64,000 nucleotides of DNA from Scolanthus callimorphus (Eukaryota > Cnidaria > Anthozoa > Actiniaria > Edwardsiidae), in assembly GCA_033964015.1 (NCBI GenBank), contig CM066912.1, positions 9,664,015 to 9,728,014 of the forward strand, read 5' to 3'. Positions 56,989 to 64,000 of the stretch are shown piece after piece. A program made the position numbers and the translations under genes. Every line of letters starts with the position of its first letter. The stretch's first letter is position 1. The notes under the pieces are model-generated. The model was not told the origin of the DNA. It did not search any database and was given only the letters and a program-made list of their open reading frames with translations.

Positions 56989-57460
56989 AAAAACAACTAT
57001 CCCCCTCAGAGCCAGTGCCTAGAGGAGGATATTAAAATCTCCAACATTATAGTAGAACCATTGTAGTCTTGTATAGTTATTTCACAGTGCAAAGTTTCGG
57101 GTCCAAAACACACCATCACCCGCATTTTAAAGGTTGAAGGTTGGCATTTCAGTTCTAAAACCAAACTTGGATTTCATGAGCACTACACTATAATTCTGTT
57201 CCGAGTATGATTCCAAATTCTGATTCATTTTCGGCTTGAAATATTGTGAGGAGATCATTCTATCATTTCCCTCATTGTCCCACGATTATCTCTAAAGTGA
57301 TAAGTGAAATAACTGAAATATTTTAAGAGATAATCATGCACAATAGCAAGAAAGTAAATAGGCATTTTGTCTTCTGTTGCAGCAAATAAAGAAGGCAAGG
57401 AATTCAATAGAATCGGTCTCAGGATTACAGGGACTACATGTTGGATTTGAAAAAAACTTT

Positions 57461-57814
57461 AAAATCGCAATAAGCTTACATATCAGCGGGAGTTGAAATC
57501 ACCGTTTGAGCTAGAAGTCTAGAAGTGAAAGATTACTGATCGTCTTGATTCAAAATCAAGTTATACAAAATCAAATTATACTCTGCTTACTTTACACACG
57601 TGTGACGATATTCTAAAAGTCAGTATTAAGCTTTTTAAAATCGCAATAAGCTTACATATCAGCGCGAGTTGAAATCGCCAATTCGTTTGAGCTAGAAGTC
57701 TAGAAGTGAAAGATTACTGATCGTCTTGATTCAAAATCAAGTTATACAAAATCAAATTATACTCTGCTTACTTTACACACGTGTGACAATATTCTAAAAG
57801 TCAGTATTAAGCTT
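57461..57814. repeat. Tandem duplication of about 176 bp
   Basis: Copy 1 starts at 57461 and copy 2 at 57637 with AAAATCGCAATAAGCTTACA. They differ at only a few positions, so the duplication is recent. No coding content is seen. Confidence 0.85.
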
Positions 57815-58291
57815 CTGAATTTCATTTATCAATAGGTGTTCTAAAGTCAACATGAGTTCAAGGCTGTTTCTTCATTGACCAAGTCAAATTCTCTGAAGTT
57901 GGAAATTGTAAGACAAAAATAATGTATAAACTAACCTTTTGAATCAAATGTCCAGTTTCTCAATTGATTTAGGGCTTACATAAGCAAAGTCCGTATAAAA
58001 GAACAATGCAAAAGTCACGGTTTCGCTGAGTGGGAGTGAATAATCCGGCTGCATTCCTCCATTGCTGAGCGGTCGAGATTCCCGCGGATTTGGCGCGAAC
58101 GAAATGTCAGACGTTCGTCGGGTTTGTTTACTTCCGGTTTTCAGAAACCGGAAGTGAAACACGTTTTGACAACATGAAAGGTTTTATTTCCGAGGATAGC
58201 TATGTGAATTTTGTCTAAAAATATGTTTCATTGTAAAACAATTGTAATACGCAACTTTCAGATCGCAGAGAACAGAGAAGTTTATCTATTT

Positions 58292-58584
58292 AACAATTAG
58301 ACCTCAAGGCCGAATGCCGCTATGATGAATAGACCATGAGGCCGAAGGCCGAATGGTCTATTGATATCATAGCACATGAGGACGAGAGGTCTAATTGTTT
58401 TAGTATAAACCAACTAGTTGGTCGGATTTGGCAATGAATTCCATTATTTTATGTTGAAAAAATCAAGTTTTCTTGCAAAGAAAGGTGGTGGTTTTGCCAG
58501 GCACGGTCTCTCACTAATAGACCATTAGTAACTCAGCCAATCAGAATGCAGGATTTGTAATAGACCATTAGTTGGTTTATACTA
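58292..58584. repeat. Two adjoining inverted-repeat elements
   Basis: AACAATTAGACCTC (58292) pairs with GAGGTCTAATTGTT (to 58399). TAGTATAAACCAACTA (58401) pairs with TAGTTGGTTTATACTA (to 58584). Both are small and non-coding. Confidence 0.7.
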
Positions 58585-58867
58585 ATACCAGATATGTCTA
58601 TTTTTTATATAACGAAATACTTCGACAACGAATGGACCTCTGCAGTGAAACTTTTGAAAGACCAGAAATAAGTAAGAAATAAATATAACACCACTCTTGA
58701 TATAATTTATAGTCCGTCTTTGAATGTCGCGCATTGCGGTCTCCTTTCGTCTCCTTACGAATGATTGTTTTCGTGCATTCTAGAACGAAGGTACTCCGTG
58801 GCAAATTACATGTAAAAGTGTACTCAAAAATTGGGTGAGCGCGAGGAATGCTCGAACACAATAATCT

Positions 58868-59211
58868 CCGGGGGGGAGGGGAGGGAGACTCCAATATTTT
58901 AGGGGCGGGAGTGCTCGTCGGGCACTTTCGATTTTACCCCTAAAAGGTACCAAACTTGGCGTCGCTCAGTTGATTTTGACTCTTAAAAAAAAAACAAGAC
59001 GTATTTTCCATCGTAATTTTCTCGCGTATTTTTTACGAGGGAAAATACGTCTGAAATTCAGGCTACCAACAAGTGTGATTTGCTTGATTTGCTAGAACGG
59101 ACCGCTAACACGTACCTATCTGGAAAAAAAATTACACGTTTTCGAATTTTACCCCCTAAAAGATACCAGTGGCTTGATTTTAAACCCTAAAAGGTACGAC
59201 GAGCACCCGGG
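58868..59211. mobile_element. 344-bp G-rich-end element with perfect 8-bp duplication
   Basis: The flanks AATAATCT at 58860-58867 and 59212-59219 are identical. Between them the ends are CCGGGGGG...GTGCTCGTCGG and the inverse CGACGAGCACCCGGG, with CCTAAAAGGTACC near both ends. The 8-bp duplication points to hAT-type mobilisation. Confidence 0.85.
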
Positions 59212-59219
59212 AATAATCT

Positions 59220-61100
59220 GAATGCACACGAAAAATTTGAGTGCGGTCAACTGGCTACAGAACAGTCCCTGTTCTTACAGGTCAATTTGCTTGAGGTCAT
59301 TTGAATTTTTCAAATCATAACCGGCCGAGTACATTATACACTAATTGACTTTTTCATAAAAACATTTCATACTTCAGTTAGCACTGTGTTGAACTCCTTT
59401 GTTCTACATCAATAGGGTTATGCAACTCATGCGAGACAAGGCAAAAACATTCTAAAGAGACTTGAAATTCTTAGCTTAAAAGTGCTTACTATAGTTAGAA
59501 ATGATAAAGGGAATAGATGCATTATTTTTGGTCTTTATCTATTAAAAGTGCTATTTTTGGTAGGTATTTTAAAGGGCAAAAGGATTTGAAAGTAAAATCA
59601 GGGCGCTGCTCTTTTTTGCTCCAGTGAGCAGAGATTTTGACAAAATAACAAATTCGATATCTTGAAATAAACTGAGAAACGCACCTCGAACATATTTTCT
59701 AAGGCACACGAATTGTCAAGCTGAATTCAAAGTATAGCCTCTATCACTGCGTTTTAGATCATATCTATCTTGAGCGCGCGTAGGATGTTTAATGAATGTT
59801 ATTTAACTGGTGTCTGTAGCCAGAGAATGTTTCACGCAAATATATTACACAAATCTTGTAAAACGCGATCAAAATCACATTCAAATGCCGCAAGAAAGAC
59901 GCTTTATTCCAAGAATAAACAAAAAACAAAGAAATGATATTTTTCTCAATAATCGCCGGAATATAATAAAAGAAAGACAACGGTTACTATGTTATTTACC
60001 TTGCCTTTCGTTCGTCTCTAGGTAGCAACCTCCCACCAGCAAAAGGCTTTGAAGACCAGTTAAATAATGATCATATTTCTAAGTTAAATTAGCATCTAGA
60101 ATAGTGGCCCTACTTTTAGAAACAGTAGGAACCCCTTGGGCAATTTCTACCTGACTGTCTTGCCAATATGATCCAAAGTCGACATTAGATTTCCGTTTGA
60201 GGCTCTCGTGTTTGGTTCACATGTTTTTGATTCTGACTTCATCGGATAAAAGTTTAATGTGCCTTAAGGCAAGTGTTCCCACATAGTACGCCTTTCTATT
60301 TTCTGCGACTTTTACGTTAAAAATAATAAAACCTAAACATACCTAAAAAATTCGGAAGTATAGAAGTGACTTGCTTCTTTTTAAATTCCGATAAATTTCA
60401 CTCCTCAATGCGAAGAAAAAATACTTTGTAATTTCACACTCATATAGTAAGGTAAAATGGCGACCTTTTAACTATCATAACTCGATTTTATAGGTACTTT
60501 TTGGTCTTGCCCATTGGAGTATTTAGTCACTTAAATTTTGAGAGCTTTGAGCTAAGTGTTCTGTATGAACTTCGATGCGGTTCTGAATTCTTTGAACGAT
60601 AATGTAAAACCATTTACTTAGTTCCAGTTTAATTGACGGGACAAAGATTGTCGTAGAGAAAAACACTTAGCTCGGAATATCCCAAAAGTATTCGAGGTAG
60701 AAATTTAAAATGTCTTATTCAAATGACGTCTTTTCAAAACTCGTTATCAATCATAGTTGCAAGACAAAGTTTTGAATTCTTTTGGTTAAAACATTACCTT
60801 AGTTCTGTAAGTATGCTGAAAGGCTTTCGAGCCTCACAATCCAAGTAGTTAGAGTTATCAGATGTTGAGAATGGGCAAACCCGTCGGAACTTCCCGTGAC
60901 TTGACTTCTGTATGAAGTATTGCTTTCAAATCGTGTTTTTCAATCCTGCATAATGAGGAATTAAAAAGCATGTGTTTAGTCTTATTATGCAAATGAAAAG
61001 TCACTGAAGCAAGAGATATCGGTTAAAAAAGAACACCTACGAATGGCCTTTGAAATAAACTCATATCGTTTAACTGCTGGCCACCATACGTGGACAAATC
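59220..61100. other. Intergenic, no gene seen
   Basis: AT-rich DNA with short frames only. I found no ordered repeat or exon. Confidence 0.4.
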
Positions 61101-61473
61101 CCGGGGGGGGGGACTCCCATATTTTGGGGGCGGGGGTGCTCGTGGTACCTTTTAGGGTTTAAAATCAGGCCTCTGGTACCTTTTAGGTGGTAAAATTCAA
61201 AAACTTGCATTTTTTTCTAGATAGGTACCTGTTAGAGTTCCGTTCTAGCAAATGAAGCAAATCACACTTGTTGGTAGCCTGAATTTCAGACCTATTTTCC
61301 CTCGTAAAAAATACGAGAGAAAATTACGAGGGAAAATACGTCTTTTTGGTATCTTTTAGGGGTCAAAATCAACTAAGCGACGCCATTTTTAAGTACCTTT
61401 TAGGGGTAAAATCGAAAGTTCCCGACGAACACCCCCGCCCCAAAAATATGGGAGTCCCCCCCCCCCCCCCCCC
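61101..61473. mobile_element. G-rich-end element, inverted copy
   Basis: GGACTCCCATATTTTGGGGG and GCGGGGGTGCTCGT at the left are inverted at the right, ending in a C-run. The internal order is the reverse of 58868-59211. The C-run obscures any duplication. Confidence 0.75.
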
Positions 61474-61830
61474 TCTGAGCGCCCGCTCTGCTATCCCCGG
61501 TAGCGAGGCGCTAGCTTATAGAACTCTGGAACAACTTCCTTCACATATCTTTTCTTGATACAAACATTCATAAAAACGTTGAAGCAGGTGGAAATAAACC
61601 GTTAACACTGTTATCATGTCTCACATTATCACTTTTTCTGAATTTAAAATAATTTGTGCAAGTTGCTAGTTGTCATAACTCTAAGCCATTCATATGTTGA
61701 GGGAAAAATAAGAACATTCGGCCGTTTGGCCTCGGCCTGATTGCGGCGTATTTTACGGGATAAAACAAATATTTTAGCGGGTTAAAACACATTTTAGTCC
61801 GCTAAAACCAATCTAAAAAAAAACTATCAA

Positions 61831-62045
61831 TGTGTAGGCGCGCGAGTTGTTTACATTTTGTAGATGTGTCAGGCGTTTCCAGAGCGCGCGCGTGCAGGGC
61901 CTGAGCCCGAGCTAGGCGCCTCGTGTGAGTTTTTCAGTGAGTTTGTACGAGCGTTTTGAAGAGAAAATCAAGACAAAGCTCTACTCGAAACTTTTGTTTT
62001 ATTATTGTTATCATTTGCATCCTCCACTCAAAACCCCCTGCTACA
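61831..62045 (+). repeat. Candidate 5' LTR (start uncertain)
   Basis: The sequence before the primer site ends CTGCTACA, a normal LTR end (CA), five bases before the primer site at 62050. TGTGTAGGCG at 61831 is the nearest plausible TG start, giving about 215 bp. The 3' LTR is outside the window, so the left border is a guess. Confidence 0.35.
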
Positions 62046-62049
62046 TTTC

Positions 62050-62067
62050 TGGCGCCCGATAAGGGAC
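62050..62067 (+). promoter_or_regulatory. Primer-binding site, tRNA-Lys type
   Basis: TGGCGCCCGATAAGGGAC matches the lysine-tRNA primer site (TGGCGCCCGAACAGGGAC) at 16 of 18 positions. It is placed where minus-strand DNA synthesis of an LTR element would start, just before gag. Confidence 0.8.
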
Positions 62068-62080
62068 AGTGGAGCGAAAT

Positions 62081-63577
62081 ATGGAGCTAAATGATGAGGA
62101 GAAAAGGCAGATCGAGCGGAAAAGAGTGTGCTGCATCCTTCGAAGCGAAGAAGAAATAGAAATACAGCAAGTTCTGGACAAATACAAAGAGAAGTATAAC
62201 ACCGACTTGAAACTATGGAAGGGAGAATTCGTTAACATTGAAGCCTTTCTCAACCATGCTTGCAAAGCCAAAGTGACCGGAACAAAAGTCAAAATCAACG
62301 AGGAGTCGAAATCGGTTACAACATTGCAGTATTTTGCAAAACCCCAGTTTTCCCAATTCTTTGGCTTTGCACAATTAGATAAGGGAGTGCCCTACCGAGT
62401 GTGGAAATACGAAGTAGAAAGCTCCCTCAAACAGGGCAATTACTCGAATGAGATTATTGCTGAACAAGTCAGAAAATCACTCCAGGGGGAAGCAAAGCAC
62501 AAAATAGTGGGTTTTGGGCCTGAGGCATCTTTGGAGTCAATACTACAGAACCTAGACAAGTTTTATGGGGATGGTGGGTCGGTAGTTGGTGATGAGTTAC
62601 TATCGCAGGCTTACAAGCTTAGGCAAGGAGATAATGAAGAAGTGTCAGCTTTTGCTTCCCGCCTTGACACTCAACTTCATAAAGCAAAGGGGCAAGGGGC
62701 TGAGCTGTTACAGGATGAGAGTGCTGTTGATATGCACTTGAGGCTTATTTTTTGGGAGGGCTTAATTGAAGGCATCAGGGATAAAGCAAGGCACAAAAAA
62801 GATCAGGTGAAATCGTTTAGAGAATTAATCGAAGCAGCTCGGTATGGGGAGAAAGAGTATAAGTCTTCTCAGGCTGTACGAAATGCCCGTGTTCATGTTA
62901 TTAATGCTCAGGAGGCTAAAGATCAACCCCCGGCTTGGCTCCCTGATATAATATCAGCAGTAACAAGGGAAGTAAGGGATATCCTTAAGATCGAGGGTGG
63001 TGCACAAAGTAAACCACAGGGGTCCCAGTCAGACCAGTCCCTGCAGACCCAATACCGCAGGTCCCCACCCCAGGCCACCCCAAACAAAAGGACACAGGGG
63101 GGTAAGGCTCACCAATCCCTGCAGCCACCGTACCAATGGCTCCCATCCCAGGCCAACCTGAATCAGCCACCACAGGAGGCCCAAAACTACCATTTCCAGC
63201 AACCCCAGTGTCAGGTGTTCCCACACCCCACCTATCAATATCAGCAACCACAGGAGGCCCAAAACTACCATTTCCAGCAACCCCAGTATCAGGTGTTCCC
63301 ACACCCCACCTATCAATTTCAGCAACCTCAGGAATACTGGCCCCGACCCCAGTGTACGCCGATGTTTTTACCACAGGGTGCCCAAGATACTTATCCACAG
63401 CAGGGCCAAGGGGTTCCCTCCCAGACCCCCATGCGTGAGCCACCACAGGTTTCCCAAGAATATACCCCAACATGTTATCGTTGCGGTCAGACTGGGCATC
63501 TACAGAGGGGCTGTAGAAATACACCGAGCTTGGGAAACGGGACAATGCCTCTGTCGAGGGACGGCCGGAGGCAGTGA
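62081..63577 (+). CDS. gag: LTR retrotransposon Gag (PNMA/Ty3-like) with CCHC knuckle
   Basis: A structural protein of 498 residues. It has a charged N-terminus, a capsid-like core (VPYRVWKYEVESSLKQG, then FYGDGGSV, then EVSAFASRLDTQL) that resembles PNMA and Ty3/Gypsy Gags, a Pro/Gln-rich region, and a zinc knuckle CYRCGQTGHLQRGC at 465-478. The Gln-rich part holds two direct copies of a 26-residue unit containing EAQNYHFQQPQ and QVFPHPTYQ. The open frame extends to an upstream GTG; I chose the first ATG. It ends at TGA, overlapping the protease frame in the -1 register. The frame is intact, so the insertion may be young. Confidence 0.88.
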   Translation: MELNDEEKRQIERKRVCCILRSEEEIEIQQVLDKYKEKYNTDLKLWKGEFVNIEAFLNHACKAKVTGTKVKINEESKSVTTLQYFAKPQFSQFFGFAQLDKGVPYRVWKYEVESSLKQGNYSNEIIAEQVRKSLQGEAKHKIVGFGPEASLESILQNLDKFYGDGGSVVGDELLSQAYKLRQGDNEEVSAFASRLDTQLHKAKGQGAELLQDESAVDMHLRLIFWEGLIEGIRDKARHKKDQVKSFRELIEAARYGEKEYKSSQAVRNARVHVINAQEAKDQPPAWLPDIISAVTREVRDILKIEGGAQSKPQGSQSDQSLQTQYRRSPPQATPNKRTQGGKAHQSLQPPYQWLPSQANLNQPPQEAQNYHFQQPQCQVFPHPTYQYQQPQEAQNYHFQQPQYQVFPHPTYQFQQPQEYWPRPQCTPMFLPQGAQDTYPQQGQGVPSQTPMREPPQVSQEYTPTCYRCGQTGHLQRGCRNTPSLGNGTMPLSRDGRRQ

Positions 63578-64000
63578 ACTATCAGTCCCGGATGCTAACT
63601 GTGTTAAAGTCTTTGATTGGTGACGCAAATGAGTGTATAACGTTTATTAATGATACCCCTTGTCTGGCACTCTTGGATACTGGAAGCCAAGTGTCCTCTG
63701 TTTCTCAGTCTTTTTATAACAGGCATTTAAGTGACTGTCCAATAAACTCTGTTGAGAATCTGGTGAAACTTGTCGGGGCTGGCGGGGAACAAGTTCCGTA
63801 CATTGGCTATATTGAAGTGGGGGTGTCATTCCCAGAGGAAGAGTCCGGCGTGATTTGGGTAGAAAATGCTTTAGTATTGGTAGTGCCCGATAATGAATAT
63901 AACAGGCGCGTTCCCGTGGTAATTGGAACCAACGTTGCAAAAGCATTTCATGTTCAATGTGTAAGCGAGCATGGCACTCACTTCAGTCAAAAAGTGAAAA
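63517..64000 (+). CDS. pro: Retrotransposon protease (start of Pol), partial
   Basis: This frame is open from 63517 to the window end and lies -1 relative to gag. It encodes a retroviral-type aspartic protease: CLALLDTGSQVSSVS with the catalytic Asp at 63676-63678, a LVGAGGEQVPYIG strand-flap segment, and RVPVVIGTNV near the end of the domain. The enzyme would cleave the Gag-Pol precursor. Expression is probably by frameshifting at 63532-63538, although an internal ATG exists at 63592. Reverse transcriptase and integrase must lie beyond the window. Confidence 0.88.
63532..63538 (+). promoter_or_regulatory. -1 ribosomal frameshift slippery site GGGAAAC
   Basis: In the gag register the bases read G GGA AAC, the X XXY YYZ form. 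After a one-base slip the ribosome enters the protease frame and meets no stop. Downstream, CGGGAC (63538-63543) can pair with GTCCCG (63585-63590), and GCCTC (63547-63551) with GAGGC (63568-63572). Confidence 0.8.

Noticed and set aside
62985..63545. Long antisense frame of 186 codons opposite gag
   Set aside because: It mirrors the Pro/Gln-rich repeat region, where codon bias leaves the complement open; the sense frame has clear Gag features.

Overview
The window looks like nuclear DNA of a cnidarian, most likely an anthozoan such as a reef coral. It is AT-rich, genes are sparse, coding exons are short and separated by large GT-AG introns, and most of the rest is small terminal-inverted-repeat elements, minisatellites and retroelement debris. 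The gene content fits an animal: two intronless class A GPCRs, a synaptotagmin, and a multi-exon universal stress protein (USP) of a kind common in cnidarians. The species assignment is inference.

Layout. 0.3-12.3 kb: two related single-exon GPCR genes on the minus strand (336-1322 and 11201-12250), with a Harbinger-type transposase fragment, a long hairpin and a LINE tail between them. 13-17 kb: non-autonomous DNA elements. 17.2-21.2 kb, plus strand: a four-exon USP gene. Intron 1 holds a tandem array whose units are copies of the intron end plus the start of exon 2. 24.3-24.7 kb: a weak candidate for a tiny two-exon minus-strand gene. 25.0-27.7 kb: a 128-bp satellite built on a double-CRE palindrome, carrying two nested insertions. 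31.2-55.8 kb, minus strand: a synaptotagmin-1-like gene, six coding exons, about 409 residues. Its introns hold a 3.9-kb foldback repeat, a 53-bp minisatellite, several element families and a 5'-truncated LINE. 56-61.5 kb: nested inverted-repeat elements, one with a clean 8-bp target duplication. 61.8-64.0 kb, plus strand: the 5' part of an LTR retrotransposon, with a tRNA-Lys-type primer site, gag, a canonical -1 slippery site and a protease that runs off the window.

The genes form no operon or pathway. The synaptotagmin is a calcium sensor for exocytosis, the GPCRs are probably peptide or small-molecule receptors, and the USP is an ATP-binding stress protein. The most unusual structures are the decoy-exon array of the USP gene, the apparent one-base loss at a synaptotagmin splice donor, the in-register G GGA AAC frameshift site, and the foldback element inside a neuronal-type gene. 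Exon boundaries were derived by hand from splice signals, codon phase and family knowledge. No search or transcript data were available.
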